Shown here: one piece after another, positions 53,219 through 62,688 of the stretch
Position numbering within the stretch: the stretch's first letter is position 1
Layout: each line of letters opens with the position of its first letter
DNA from: CBDCTM01 sp965222005
GTDB lineage: Bacteria > Bacteroidota > Bacteroidia > Chitinophagales > Saprospiraceae
Length of the DNA stretch: 64,000 nt
Assembly (NCBI GenBank): GCA_965222005.1
Contig: OZ244935.1
Coordinates: 2,108,001-2,172,000, forward strand
Direction: 5' to 3'
The notes under the pieces: generated by a model
What the model was told of the DNA's origin: nothing
The model's input: only the letters and a program-made list of their open reading frames with translations
The model's database searches: none
Translations under genes and position numbers: made by a program

Positions 53219-54247
53219 CTAGCGCCTCGGTTGAGAAGAAGCCATCTTGCCATAAACAGAAGCCCGTTTTTCCAATTTCATAGCCTCTTCTCTTATATTG
53301 GCCAATTCGGCTGCATTTAGTTGCTTCGACTCAATCAAATCCATAGTTTCTGCGTTTGGATCATTGCCAATATAGCCAACACCGATATTGCCGACACCCG
53401 CTGCATAATATTTTAGCTGGTAGGCATTGGGCTCTTTTTTACTGTATTCCCTGGTTACCAGTACATTTGTATATTGGCCCGAAGCATTCTTGATTTCCTT
53501 TCCAGTTTCGTGTACCACAAAGCGGTCGGTCCAATTGAAGGGTGCCGGAGCAAAGCCCATTGAGTAGCTACGCTTATCCACTATTGGTGCAGCAGGCATG
53601 AATATACCGGCACGGGCATCATCCACAAGATCCACTACCCAAATATTTCCACCGAGGAACTCGTCCCCATCATATAGCTCGACGTACTGCCCCAGATGCC
53701 ATACATTGCCTGCTTTATCCTGGGCAAAGAAAGCCAGCTCCGATTCTTCGAGTTCTCCTCCTTCGGTATAATCATTTTCAAAAAGAACTATACAATTTAC
53801 TCCGGCTATGCGCTTGGTCAGATCAGTCACAGTAAAGACTATGCTGTGCTCTATTCTTTCTCCCTCTTCTCCGACATCCGAACCTTTATACATATGCTGA
53901 CGGCCTACATTCATAGGCAACCACTGATTGGTAATATTGATGGAGTTTTCGTCAAAAAGGCTGGCATCAAAAGCTTCAAATTGCTCGAAATGCTCATCAG
54001 GAAAAGTCTTGATTTCCTCATCCTCATCCCCCTCTCCCTCCTCATTGTCCGAATCTTCGGCACCACCTTCCTCATCGTCTTTCTCATCCTCATCCCCCTC
54101 CTCATCTACGTCGCCCTGATCGTCATCCGTGCTTACCATTTGAGCGCCGCCGGAAGCAGCAGCAGTTGATTTGTTCTCGTTGCAGGCCCAGCACAGGCTC
54201 ATCAAAACAATGGCCAGGCTCATCAGAATGGGGTTTAATTTGTTCAT
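53219..54247 (-). CDS. Acidic surface lipoprotein
   Basis: A 342-residue lipoprotein (leader ending WAC, Cys at about 22). A low-complexity acidic tract of about 45 residues follows (about 40-85, D/E with some G), then a compact domain (NVGRQHMYKGSDVGEEGERI ... WVVDLVDDARAGIFMPAAP ... YYAAGVGNIGVGYIGNDPNA) repeated in Bacteroidota as an uncharacterised fold. It ends in basic residues (KRASVYGKMASSQPRR). The acidic tract may bind cations. Next to the receptor gene, likely the same operon. Function unknown. Confidence 0.6.
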   Translation of the reverse strand: MNKLNPILMSLAIVLMSLCWACNENKSTAAASGGAQMVSTDDDQGDVDEEGDEDEKDDEEGGAEDSDNEEGEGDEDEEIKTFPDEHFEQFEAFDASLFDENSINITNQWLPMNVGRQHMYKGSDVGEEGERIEHSIVFTVTDLTKRIAGVNCIVLFENDYTEGGELEESELAFFAQDKAGNVWHLGQYVELYDGDEFLGGNIWVVDLVDDARAGIFMPAAPIVDKRSYSMGFAPAPFNWTDRFVVHETGKEIKNASGQYTNVLVTREYSKKEPNAYQLKYYAAGVGNIGVGYIGNDPNAETMDLIESKQLNAAELANIREEAMKLEKRASVYGKMASSQPRR

Positions 54248-54318
54248 TGCAGTGTTGTTTTTTTTGGTTAATAGTTTTTTTCATGTACCGCACAGGCGTA
54301 CAAGATCCGTAAATGTGT

Positions 54319-56790
54319 TTACTCTTCTTCTTCCGCTGCTTTTTTGCCGGCTTCGATCTTGTCGTCAAATTGGATTTTCTGTCGCTTTTTCTGAACTTTC
54401 TGACCAAAATTATAGATGAAGCCCAGATAAACGATTTGCGAATTTCGCCCGTACTTTGTCTGTTGTTTTAGTATCGGGCTATCAATAGCACTTTCATAAT
54501 CGAGGGTATTGAAAACATCGGATACGGTCAATAAGAGGGACGCCTGGTGTTTAATGATCTCCTGCCGGATACCTGCATTCAACAGAAAGATCGGGTTGAA
54601 TTCTCCCTGCGGTGTAATCCTGGAAGAACGATAGTACGCGTTGAGCTGCCCCTGCGTCGATTTGGTGATCTTGATCCCTGCACCCAGTTTGGCATCATAC
54701 GAGAAGCTGGATTTGTATTTTGAAAAGCCCAGATTGTGCGCATCAATCTGTTGGTAAAATCCATTGGCGCTCAGGTCCACATTTAGAAAATCAGCAAAAT
54801 TGCCAACGATCGCAAACTCCACACCGGCAGACTGTTCATTGGTCAGGTTTGTGAAAGTTGTTTCCGTAATATTCTCGTCAACCGTTCTCACCACTTCCGT
54901 AAAGCCGTCCTCTTTAAAGCGGTAGTAAATACTGGGAAGGAAGGTGAAATGATCCATCTGCAATCGGTAGCTCAATTCCAAAGAATGAATCTTCTCAGGC
55001 TTTAATTTTGGATTGCCCACGTCCCGGTTGTTGGGATCGGCATATTCGGGAAATGGGTTTTGCTCATCGCTGTCAGCGCGGTTGATCCTTTTGCTGTAGC
55101 TCAATTGTATTTCCTGATTGTCACCCAACTCCCTTCCCATATGTATGGTAGGGAAGATGTTGAAATAATCGTTGGGGATGGCCACACTGTCAATCAACTG
55201 CGAGCTGACATATGCCTGCTCCATCCGCAGCCCGGCCAAAAAATGATACTCGAACAAACTGTGCTCTAGCGTCATATAGCCGGCGTGGATGTTTTGAGTG
55301 AAAATGAACCGGCTGGTCCGCAGCGGGTCAACGGCCCATTCGGCCTCCTGGCTGGCTTTGCTGCGCCCCATAAATTCAATCTCTTCTTCCATGAACTCCC
55401 CCAAATAGCCCAGCTCCACTTTGGTGTCATCATCCAGGGGTTTGACGTATTGGCCCACCACTTCGTGGCTGGGCCCGCTAATCTGGATGAAATTGTTGAT
55501 CACCGTATCCCGGGAAGGGGCAGGGAGGCTGAAATGTTGATTATATATGCCGTCTTCTTTTTCCAGGAAATCGGAATAGGCATACTCCAATACCAATGTA
55601 TGCTCATTTCCTAATTCGTGCTCAAAGGCAATCCCCAGCTCGTACTCCTGCTCTTCCTCTTTGAAATTGCCATTGGTGTGGAAAGATTCATCCTGTTCCG
55701 AATTGAGCTTGTCTGTAAACACAGCAGATGTTTCGGAGCCTTTTTTGTCCTTCCCCATAAAATAGGTGCCCGAAAGTTCAACTGCATTGTTGCCAAACCC
55801 ATACTCTATACCGGCACTTGCCAGGTGCGAATCTTTGTTGAAATCGGTGCGTATGGTTTCGTCGAAGGTGCTGAGGAGGCTACCCTTGCCGTCCAGATTC
55901 ATGACTTCATCTTCATCCACCCGGGGCGTTTCATCATGGCGGTAGCCGTAGTTGATAAAGGCATTGAAATCGTTTTTGCCATAGTTGAGCAACAAACTAC
56001 CGTTGTAACGGCCCAGCCCCTCAAACTTGTTGGCATTTCCGACATTGCCTGTCAAAGTACCATTGTAGCCCCCGTCGCGGGCGGCTTTCAGTACAATGTT
56101 GATGATGCCACCAGTACCATCGGGCTTGTACTTAGCCGAAGGGTTGGTGATCACCTCGATGCGCTCGATGCTGCTGGCCGGAATTTGCTGTAGCGCATTG
56201 CTACTATTGTGGCGCATCATGGCGGATGGCCGGCCATTTATTAAATAGGTGATATTGGAGCTGCCTCTCAGACTTACTACACCATTGAGGCCCACACTGA
56301 CGGAGGGAATGTTTTGTAAAATTTCAGAAGCCGAGCTGGCCGAGCTAAGTATATCTTTCTCCACATTATACACCTTGCGATCGAGGTCCAGCTGGTAGGT
56401 TGATCTTTCAGCCGTCACTTCCACATCTTCTAAAAGGATGCTGCTAATGGCAATAAGGATTTCACCCAGATCAAGCTTGCTGCCGCTATGCTCCACCTGA
56501 AAGGCGTCGGTTTTTTTATTTTCAAAACCAATAAAACTCGTTTCCACATAATAGGCTCCCGGAGGGACATGTGAAAACTCAAATTCGCCTTCCGCATTGG
56601 TGACGCTACCCAGCAGCAGGGAATCTGTGCCCTGCCCGTAAAGCGAGACATTCACAAATTCCATCGCTTCTTCCGTACTTGCTTCCAGCACTTCGCCACG
56701 TATTTGGGCATTGGAAAACTGGCCACAAGCCAGAGGGGCTAAGCCGCCGGTCAGGAAATAAGCCAGGAAAAGGATGCTGGCAGAGGGCAT
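54319..56790 (-). CDS. TonB-dependent-receptor-like outer membrane protein (OMP_b-brl_3 type)
   Basis: An 823-residue outer-membrane protein. Start ATG 56790 opens the leader MPSASILFLAYFLTGGLAPL; the frame runs 11 codons further up, but those are unlike a leader. After the signal come a carboxypeptidase-D-like domain (GEVLEASTEEAMEFVNVSLY), a plug (DVEVTAERSTYQLDLDRK, SASEILQNIPSVSVGLNGVV, SIERIEVITNPSAKYKPDGT) and a barrel. This class often sits beside two-component systems and is mostly uncharacterised; ligands include peptides or siderophores. Transcribed after the sensor kinase. Confidence 0.88.
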   Translation of the reverse strand: MPSASILFLAYFLTGGLAPLACGQFSNAQIRGEVLEASTEEAMEFVNVSLYGQGTDSLLLGSVTNAEGEFEFSHVPPGAYYVETSFIGFENKKTDAFQVEHSGSKLDLGEILIAISSILLEDVEVTAERSTYQLDLDRKVYNVEKDILSSASSASEILQNIPSVSVGLNGVVSLRGSSNITYLINGRPSAMMRHNSSNALQQIPASSIERIEVITNPSAKYKPDGTGGIINIVLKAARDGGYNGTLTGNVGNANKFEGLGRYNGSLLLNYGKNDFNAFINYGYRHDETPRVDEDEVMNLDGKGSLLSTFDETIRTDFNKDSHLASAGIEYGFGNNAVELSGTYFMGKDKKGSETSAVFTDKLNSEQDESFHTNGNFKEEEQEYELGIAFEHELGNEHTLVLEYAYSDFLEKEDGIYNQHFSLPAPSRDTVINNFIQISGPSHEVVGQYVKPLDDDTKVELGYLGEFMEEEIEFMGRSKASQEAEWAVDPLRTSRFIFTQNIHAGYMTLEHSLFEYHFLAGLRMEQAYVSSQLIDSVAIPNDYFNIFPTIHMGRELGDNQEIQLSYSKRINRADSDEQNPFPEYADPNNRDVGNPKLKPEKIHSLELSYRLQMDHFTFLPSIYYRFKEDGFTEVVRTVDENITETTFTNLTNEQSAGVEFAIVGNFADFLNVDLSANGFYQQIDAHNLGFSKYKSSFSYDAKLGAGIKITKSTQGQLNAYYRSSRITPQGEFNPIFLLNAGIRQEIIKHQASLLLTVSDVFNTLDYESAIDSPILKQQTKYGRNSQIVYLGFIYNFGQKVQKKRQKIQFDDKIEAGKKAAEEEE

Positions 56791-56893
56791 TATTTTTTGG
56801 AAGTGTACGACTGATGTAAACATACTATGTCAATTTCTCGAAACAAAAGTACGACCCGAATTTGGAGAGAATTTGGAGGGCGTACGGCCTGTT

Positions 56894-58150
56894 TCAGAAA
56901 AAAACAGTCAGTGTGTGTATGTGCTTGTCGTAATGATACTGCACGTCAAATTGGTAGCAGGCGCAGATTTCTTTTACAATCGCCAGGCCCAGGCCCAGAG
57001 AAGGGGCGGCGTGTTTTCCTTTGTGGAATCGCTCAAAGAGCTGGTGGGCGGGTACCTGCAGCGCTTCTCCGGAATTGGAAATGGACAGCTTCTGCTCATC
57101 CAGCTCTATCGCCAAATGGCCATCGGGCAAATTGTGTTTGATGGCATTGCCGATCAAATTGCTGACCATCACTTCTGCCAGGGAAGGATTCATGCTTTTA
57201 AAAACATCCCTCATATCCGTCTGCACATCCAATTTTTTAGCCGACAGCAGAGCTTCGGCCAGCTCAAGCTGGTCTTCCACAAGCTTTTTGATATTCATAG
57301 ACTGCGTATTGCTGTATTGCCGGTTTTCGATGCGGGTAAGCAATAGCAGTGAATGGTTGAGCTTCGACAGGCGGCTGGCGGCATTTTGAATTTGCTGCAA
57401 GGCTTGGCTCTCCTTTTCGTTGCGGCCTTCCAGCTGATTCAGCCTTTCCACTTCGCTTTTGATGATCGCCAGCGGATTTTGAATTTCATGGGAGGCATTT
57501 TCCGTAAAGGATTTCAAAGACTGGTAATCGCTCATCGCCTTCGAGGTCATTTGCCGGATGGCCTGATGGAGGGTGGCAAATTCATCGACATTGGTGGGTG
57601 GGGGTACCAGCGGCTCATTTCTATCAAAGCTAAAGCCCTTGATCTGCCGAATGGTTTGATAAAAGGGCTTCCACAAGCGCAAGGAGAGAAAACGGTTGAA
57701 CAAATTGATGGTCAACAGCAGTAGCCCCAGTATGCCGAATACCGTCAGGATGATGGTGGTGAGCATCTCTTCCGTATCCATCAGCGAGTGGTTGATGCTG
57801 ATGCGGTAAGCCCGTCCCTTGAGGGTGTCGTAATACTGATATTTGCGAAACGACAAGGGGTGATCCTCTTCCATCCGACTCCATATGAGGGTGTCGGTAA
57901 AGAACTCTGCCGACCCCGCTTCAGCGGCGGGGCTAATCTCAATGACCCGGTCGAGCAGGTTGATGGTAGCGGGCAGGCTGTCCAGCTCGCTGAGCTGGAT
58001 GTGCAGGGCGCGGCGGGCGTCCTTGAGGCGTTCGTCGGTTTCGTGATAAAGCACAAAACGCAGTGCCAAAAACAGCCCCGCCCCCCACAGGATGAATACC
58101 AAAGTGGAGAAGAGCAGGTAATAACGTCCGGTACGTTGGAGTAGCTTCAT
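56894..58150 (-). CDS. Sensor histidine kinase
   Basis: A 418-residue membrane kinase from ATG 58150. Two membrane helices (about 10-32 and 142-165) enclose a 110-residue extracytoplasmic domain. The dimerisation box is FTENASHEIQNPLAI with phosphorylated H221; N-box NLIGNAIKHN; G2 box LGLGLAIVKEIC; the G1 and F boxes are short. It phosphorylates the response regulator next upstream. Ligand unknown. About 37 bp after the response regulator stop. The kinase senses the envelope; the flanking STAND and barrel genes may be targets. Confidence 0.93.
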   Translation of the reverse strand: MKLLQRTGRYYLLFSTLVFILWGAGLFLALRFVLYHETDERLKDARRALHIQLSELDSLPATINLLDRVIEISPAAEAGSAEFFTDTLIWSRMEEDHPLSFRKYQYYDTLKGRAYRISINHSLMDTEEMLTTIILTVFGILGLLLLTINLFNRFLSLRLWKPFYQTIRQIKGFSFDRNEPLVPPPTNVDEFATLHQAIRQMTSKAMSDYQSLKSFTENASHEIQNPLAIIKSEVERLNQLEGRNEKESQALQQIQNAASRLSKLNHSLLLLTRIENRQYSNTQSMNIKKLVEDQLELAEALLSAKKLDVQTDMRDVFKSMNPSLAEVMVSNLIGNAIKHNLPDGHLAIELDEQKLSISNSGEALQVPAHQLFERFHKGKHAAPSLGLGLAIVKEICACYQFDVQYHYDKHIHTLTVFF

Positions 58151-58186
58151 TTTTTTATAATACCAGATCAGAAGGCACACCCACCA

Positions 58187-58861
58187 TCAGTCCGAAAACT
58201 TATATCCCATCCCATATACCGCCTGAATATAATCGGCCGAGCCGGCATTGACCAGCTTTTTGCGCAGGTTTTTTATATGAGAGTACACAAAATCAAAACT
58301 GTCGATCATATCGGCATGCTCGCCAATGAGGTGTTCGGCAATACTTTCCTTGCTCAACACCCGCCTGCGGTTGGCCAGAAAATAGAGCAACAATCGGTAT
58401 TCCGAGCGCGTCAGGCTGATCAGCTCTTGATGAACCTGCACCTCCTGTTTTTCCAGCACTACGCTGATCTCCCGAAAGGCTATCCGCTGCTCGCCCTCAT
58501 AGTGCTTGCGGCGCATCAGCGCTTTGATGCGGGCATTGAGCTCGGAGAGGTGGAAGGGCTTGGTGAGGTAATCATCCGACCCGATCTCCAAGCCCCGGAT
58601 CTTGTCTTCCAGAAAATTCCTGGCCGATACGATGATGATCCCCGTTTGGGGATGCTCCTCTTTGAGCAGCTTCACCACATCCAGCCCGCTGCCGCCCGGC
58701 AGGGTGAGATCCACCAGCACACAGTCGTACTCGTACAGCCGGGCCTTGAGTAGGGCATCGGCATAAGTAGCCGCCACTTCGCACAGATAACCCTCCGCCA
58801 GCAGGTATTCGCTAATCGAATTGGACAGGGCCGGCTCATCCTCTATGATCAGGATTTTCAT
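58187..58861 (-). CDS. OmpR-family response regulator
   Basis: A 224-residue regulator from ATG 58861, which gives the normal start MKILIIEDEPALSNSISEYL; the longer frame (to 58939) overlaps the STAND gene's end and is not family-like. Receiver with D51 (VLVDLTLP) and K101 (YLTKPF), then a winged helix (SLTRSEYRLLLYFLANRRRV, HIKNLRKKLVNAG, YGMGYKF). Likely regulates this locus, perhaps the barrel gene, the kinase or itself; the target site is not known. Confidence 0.95.
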   Translation of the reverse strand: MKILIIEDEPALSNSISEYLLAEGYLCEVAATYADALLKARLYEYDCVLVDLTLPGGSGLDVVKLLKEEHPQTGIIIVSARNFLEDKIRGLEIGSDDYLTKPFHLSELNARIKALMRRKHYEGEQRIAFREISVVLEKQEVQVHQELISLTRSEYRLLLYFLANRRRVLSKESIAEHLIGEHADMIDSFDFVYSHIKNLRKKLVNAGSADYIQAVYGMGYKFSD

Positions 58862-58941
58862 AACAGGACTAAAGTTAGGAGATTTTTTTGGGATAGCCAT
58901 TCGCCGGCGATTCATCAGCGATCGAATCGGTGGCAGCACCG

Positions 58942-61900
58942 CTAGCTGCGCTTTTGGCGGGCATCCAGGATGTAAATGAGGCTGAGTAGCTTTTCGCCGC
59001 TGCCGGGCCCGCTGTCGGGAAAGCCTTTGACGATACGATAAGCCCGGCCGGTGTCACCCTGCAGGGCATAGGCATTGGCGATAACACATCTGGGGAGGTA
59101 GTCGGTAGGAGCGAGCTTTTGGAGCAGTGCCTCTACCTCTTTGGTCCGGCCTTGCTTGAGCAGCTGCTGCGCTAGTTTTTCCATGTCCTTTCGGGCAATA
59201 AATTTTGCTTCGGAGGAAAGCCTTTCGGGAGGTAGTACTTCGGCGGCGGCAAAGTCGTAGCTGAAATCAGCTAAGGTATCGCCCACGGAAAGCCAGTGGG
59301 AAAGCATGCTGAGTTTTGTTTGATAGCGATTGACAAGACTTATCTCACTACTGTCCACTTGTTCTGCTAATTGCTGTAGGAATTTTTTGGTCCAGTCTGG
59401 ATATGTTTTTGCCAACACAGTGAGGCTGTTAGATAAGGACAGGGCATGGTAGGCATTTACTATTTTATCAGCGTCTGCTTTGCTAGAATCGGTTTTAATC
59501 AGGAGTTGGTTCAGGAATTGTTTTGTCCATATTGGATCTGTTTTTGCCAACTCGGAGAGACTGGATGCTCTGGCTATTTCGCCGTAAGCATCAACTTTGT
59601 GAAAACTTGTATAAAAAGCGTCTGCCCCGCTAGAATCGATTTTAGTGAGGAGTTGGTTCAGGAATTGTTTTGTCCATGTTGTATCCGATTTAGCTAATAC
59701 GGCTAGGCTATTAGATAAGGCCAGGCCGTTGTACGCATAAACTTTTTTATAAGGGTATCTCCAAGCCCCACTAGAATCGATTTTAGTGAGGAGTTGGTTC
59801 AGGAATTGTTTTGTCCATGTTGTATCCGATTTAGCTAATACGGCTAGGCTATTAGATAAGGCCAGGTTGCGGCAAGCATCAAGTGTATTATGAGCGTCTG
59901 CCTTGCTAGAGTCGATTTTAGTCAGGAATTGGTTCAGGAATTGTTTTGTCCAAGCTGTATCAGTTTTGGCCAACAGAGTGAGGGTGTTAGATGAGGATGA
60001 GGACAGGTCGCTGTACACATCAACTTGATAAGAAGCCTGTGCCCCGCTAGAATCGATTTTAGTCATGATCTGGTTCAGGAATTGTTTTGTCCAGCCTGGA
60101 TCCGCTTTAGCTAATACGACTAGGCTATTTGATGAGGCTAGCCTGCTGTAATTAAAAACTTTTTCATAAGAAGGGTATTTCCAAGCCTTGCTAGAATCGA
60201 TTTTAGTGAGGAGTTGGTTCAGGAATTGTTTTGTCCAGCCTGGATCCGCTTTAGCAATATAAGATGAGGCTAGTCTGCGGTATGCATCAAGTTTATCTTT
60301 AGCGTTTGCCCTGCTAGAATCGATTTTAGCCAGGAGCTGATCTATGAAGTTGGTTATTTCAGCTATTTGCAGATGACTGAGCGAAATAGAGTCATTTATT
60401 AATGATAATAATGCGGGGAGGTTAGGGACAAGAGTCGTATCGATCAGGTTTTTTGAAACATCAAATTTTTCATTTGCAGATTTTCCAGGAGAATGGTCCA
60501 ACTGAAATAGTGCCTCAAGTCTAAATCGAATTTTTCGAGAAGATAGTAATTTGCTCACGACTTGCTCGTACTTTTCTTTTTCAACCGGATAGCGATAAAG
60601 TGTTGCCTGCATGGCTGAATCTTCACTACTATAAGTATTCCCGAGAATCTTAAAATACCAACCCAAACTGGCCCGGTCATCAGATATGCCATGCCAGGCA
60701 TCAAAGGCCAGGGCGGGGTTTGTACGGTATAAGTTGCTAAGGAGAGTATGCAGTTCGAATGGATAAATTATACCTTTATTATCATTATTCCCCATAAAAT
60801 CAGCGCCCCCTATCATCATTGCTACTATTTTGTCCTCCAGCTCATAGTTGAGGAAGTAGTGATCGGAGCGCCACAAGGCCAGCAAGCCCAGCGCGCAGCC
60901 CAATACGCATAGGCATATCCCGGCGAGTTGTAGCAGGCGGTTTCGGGAGGCGCGCACAAAATCATTGAGGCGCGCTCTTTCGGTCTCGCTGAGTACCTTC
61001 ATATGGCGGTAACTGTTGAGCAGGCTGAGGGGAGCCAGCAGGTACAACCCTCTTTTGCCGTAATTCAGCCAGGTTCTTCGTTTTCGTTTCAGGCTTTTGA
61101 TGTAGTTCAGGGCGGGGCCGGCTTTGTGGTGGTAAAGATCTTCGATGGGGCGGATGAGGCGCTCGTGGCGCAGGCGGTAGCGCTCGATGCCTTTGGGGTC
61201 ATCCTTTTGGACGGTGCTCCGTATGATCCTCGTTTTTTGGAGGTAATCAAACTGCTTGTGCAGCTTGGAGGCGGTGTGATGGCGCGGCAGCTTTTCCAGA
61301 ATTTCTTCGGCAGAGAGCTTGCCCACCACTACTTTGTCTTCGGCGGTGGTGCGCTCCATTTCGTCGGGGGGCTCTACCAGTACATTTAGCACATCTATGA
61401 GACTGTCTTTAAAATTATTGTTGGCGCTGAGGTGGGTCTGGAGAAAAAAGATGTACATGTCTTCCAGGCTGCCCAGGGCCTGCAACTTTTGGGCATCCAG
61501 CGGTTGGTTTTGGCCTTTGCTGCTTAGAAGTACTTCCAGTACCAGCTGCATATCGACGGCGAGCACCCCTTCGTCTTCTTCGCTCCAAAGCTCCTCTTTT
61601 ACGAAGGCTTCAAAATCGATGTCTATACTCCCTTTTAGCTCATCCGATTGAAAGGCGAGTTGGAGTATGTTGACGGCCTGAGGTACGGAAAATCTCTTGA
61701 GCAGTAATTCATTACCGACTGCTCCGCTATGCACCACTAGTTGGTTGTCGGCCTTAAGATCGTAGAGGCAATGCACATAGTCATCGCGCATGACCACCAG
61801 GCAGTTCAGCTGCCTGCACTGGCTCAGCCAGTTGGCCAGGTCTGCTTCAAACTGCTTTCGGATGCCTTTGTGTTTGCTGGTATAGAGCTGCTCAAACTGA

Positions 61901-62661
61901 TCCATGATCAGCACGATGGGCTCATCGGTATGGGTCTTAAAGAAGGTGCTAAGCTGCTGGCTGGCTTCTTCTGTGGTGCCTTCAAAGGCGGCGGTCAGTT
62001 GTGTGGCTAAGGCCAGGGCGGGCTGGTCATCGGTCATGTCTATTTTGACGGGTAGGATGCCTTGCTCCTTCAGGGCCGGAATCACCCCTGCACTGACCAG
62101 GGAGGATTTGCCGACGCCCGATTCGCCCAGCAGGAATATCCACCGGTATTTGTCCTTGAGGATGGCTTTTGTGGTGGCATCAATATCCGCTTGTCGCTGC
62201 AGCAGGCTGAACACTTCCTTATCCGCCTCGGTAAAGGAGTCGAAGCCTTTAAGCACGGAGGTGCCTTGGGGAAGGGGAGGGATGATGTGGGGGGATTGGA
62301 TTGACCTGCAGAAATCGCTAAAGTTCGCTTTTCCGATATATCGGGCATAGGCGTTCAAAAAGTCATCGCTTGGCGTAGAGCCTGCTCCCGGCATAGCGAT
62401 AATACCATCTACTACTTTTGTCTTCTCCGCTTCTTTAGGTTTGGGAAAATGATTGCTTATAGTTTTGTAGGCCCCTTTCGAACCACGAACATCCGCAGCG
62501 AGACTTTTGCAAAAAAGATGATTGTATTTCCCGTCCCATTGGGGATGCCTGAATTTAAAATGTTTAATTACACGCAGCTTCAAAGCCTCCCAGCAGGATT
62601 GCTGAGCCCCCTTCTGCTCATTGTCTGCAGTGTGTTGATTTTTAGTTTTCTCGTCGGGCAT
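58942..62661 (-). CDS. Membrane-anchored STAND-like NTPase with eight C-terminal repeats
   Basis: A 1239-residue protein from ATG 62661 (an upstream GTG at 62697 would add 12 residues). The N-terminal part (about 1-130) has a helical domain (YARYIGKANFSDFCRSIQ) seen in Bacteroidota effector/sensor proteins. The NTPase has Walker A GESGVGKSS (178-186) and Walker B VLIMDQFEQLY (about 250); the following region reads FSVPQAVNILQLAF and ends with RYRLRHERLIRPIE. One membrane helix (about 578-597, LAGICLCVLGCALGLLALW) follows, so the C-terminal half is likely periplasmic. Residues about 772-1110 are eight repeats of 40-50 residues (FLNQLLTKIDSS ... WTKQ), and the end is TPR-like (QQLLKQGRTKEVEALLQKLA). 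STAND proteins sense ligands through repeats and switch on ATP; here the effector activity is not obvious. The two-component genes follow 80 bp on. Role unknown. Confidence 0.8.
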   Translation of the reverse strand: MPDEKTKNQHTADNEQKGAQQSCWEALKLRVIKHFKFRHPQWDGKYNHLFCKSLAADVRGSKGAYKTISNHFPKPKEAEKTKVVDGIIAMPGAGSTPSDDFLNAYARYIGKANFSDFCRSIQSPHIIPPLPQGTSVLKGFDSFTEADKEVFSLLQRQADIDATTKAILKDKYRWIFLLGESGVGKSSLVSAGVIPALKEQGILPVKIDMTDDQPALALATQLTAAFEGTTEEASQQLSTFFKTHTDEPIVLIMDQFEQLYTSKHKGIRKQFEADLANWLSQCRQLNCLVVMRDDYVHCLYDLKADNQLVVHSGAVGNELLLKRFSVPQAVNILQLAFQSDELKGSIDIDFEAFVKEELWSEEDEGVLAVDMQLVLEVLLSSKGQNQPLDAQKLQALGSLEDMYIFFLQTHLSANNNFKDSLIDVLNVLVEPPDEMERTTAEDKVVVGKLSAEEILEKLPRHHTASKLHKQFDYLQKTRIIRSTVQKDDPKGIERYRLRHERLIRPIEDLYHHKAGPALNYIKSLKRKRRTWLNYGKRGLYLLAPLSLLNSYRHMKVLSETERARLNDFVRASRNRLLQLAGICLCVLGCALGLLALWRSDHYFLNYELEDKIVAMMIGGADFMGNNDNKGIIYPFELHTLLSNLYRTNPALAFDAWHGISDDRASLGWYFKILGNTYSSEDSAMQATLYRYPVEKEKYEQVVSKLLSSRKIRFRLEALFQLDHSPGKSANEKFDVSKNLIDTTLVPNLPALLSLINDSISLSHLQIAEITNFIDQLLAKIDSSRANAKDKLDAYRRLASSYIAKADPGWTKQFLNQLLTKIDSSKAWKYPSYEKVFNYSRLASSNSLVVLAKADPGWTKQFLNQIMTKIDSSGAQASYQVDVYSDLSSSSSNTLTLLAKTDTAWTKQFLNQFLTKIDSSKADAHNTLDACRNLALSNSLAVLAKSDTTWTKQFLNQLLTKIDSSGAWRYPYKKVYAYNGLALSNSLAVLAKSDTTWTKQFLNQLLTKIDSSGADAFYTSFHKVDAYGEIARASSLSELAKTDPIWTKQFLNQLLIKTDSSKADADKIVNAYHALSLSNSLTVLAKTYPDWTKKFLQQLAEQVDSSEISLVNRYQTKLSMLSHWLSVGDTLADFSYDFAAAEVLPPERLSSEAKFIARKDMEKLAQQLLKQGRTKEVEALLQKLAPTDYLPRCVIANAYALQGDTGRAYRIVKGFPDSGPGSGEKLLSLIYILDARQKRS
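59330..60348 (-). repeat. Repeat array inside the STAND gene
   Basis: Eight in-frame units of about 120-150 bp. Each has conserved FLNQLLTKIDSS, a linker of 5-15 variable residues, then xAYxxLALSNSLAVLAK and xDxxWTKQ. Units 4 and 5 share a 96-bp stretch identical at every base (59630-59725 and 59771-59866). Unit 1 lacks the NSLAVL part; unit 8 is the most divergent. Confidence 0.9.
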
Positions 62662-62688
62662 GAAAAAAATTGAAGTCCGATTCCAAAA

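Noticed and set aside
53911..54169. Serine- or isoleucine-rich frames opposite the acidic lipoprotein
   Set aside because: Artefacts of the D/E codon tract read in the other direction or frame.
59330..60348. Eight repeats as TPR or ankyrin units
   Set aside because: The FLNQLLTKIDSS...WTKQ pattern does not match the TPR or ankyrin consensus; only the final C-terminal part is TPR-like.
58942..62661. Calling the STAND protein an Avs-type phage-defence gene
   Set aside because: No nuclease or other effector domain is visible, and no known defence genes adjoin; membrane anchor and repeats differ from that group. Defence remains only a possibility.
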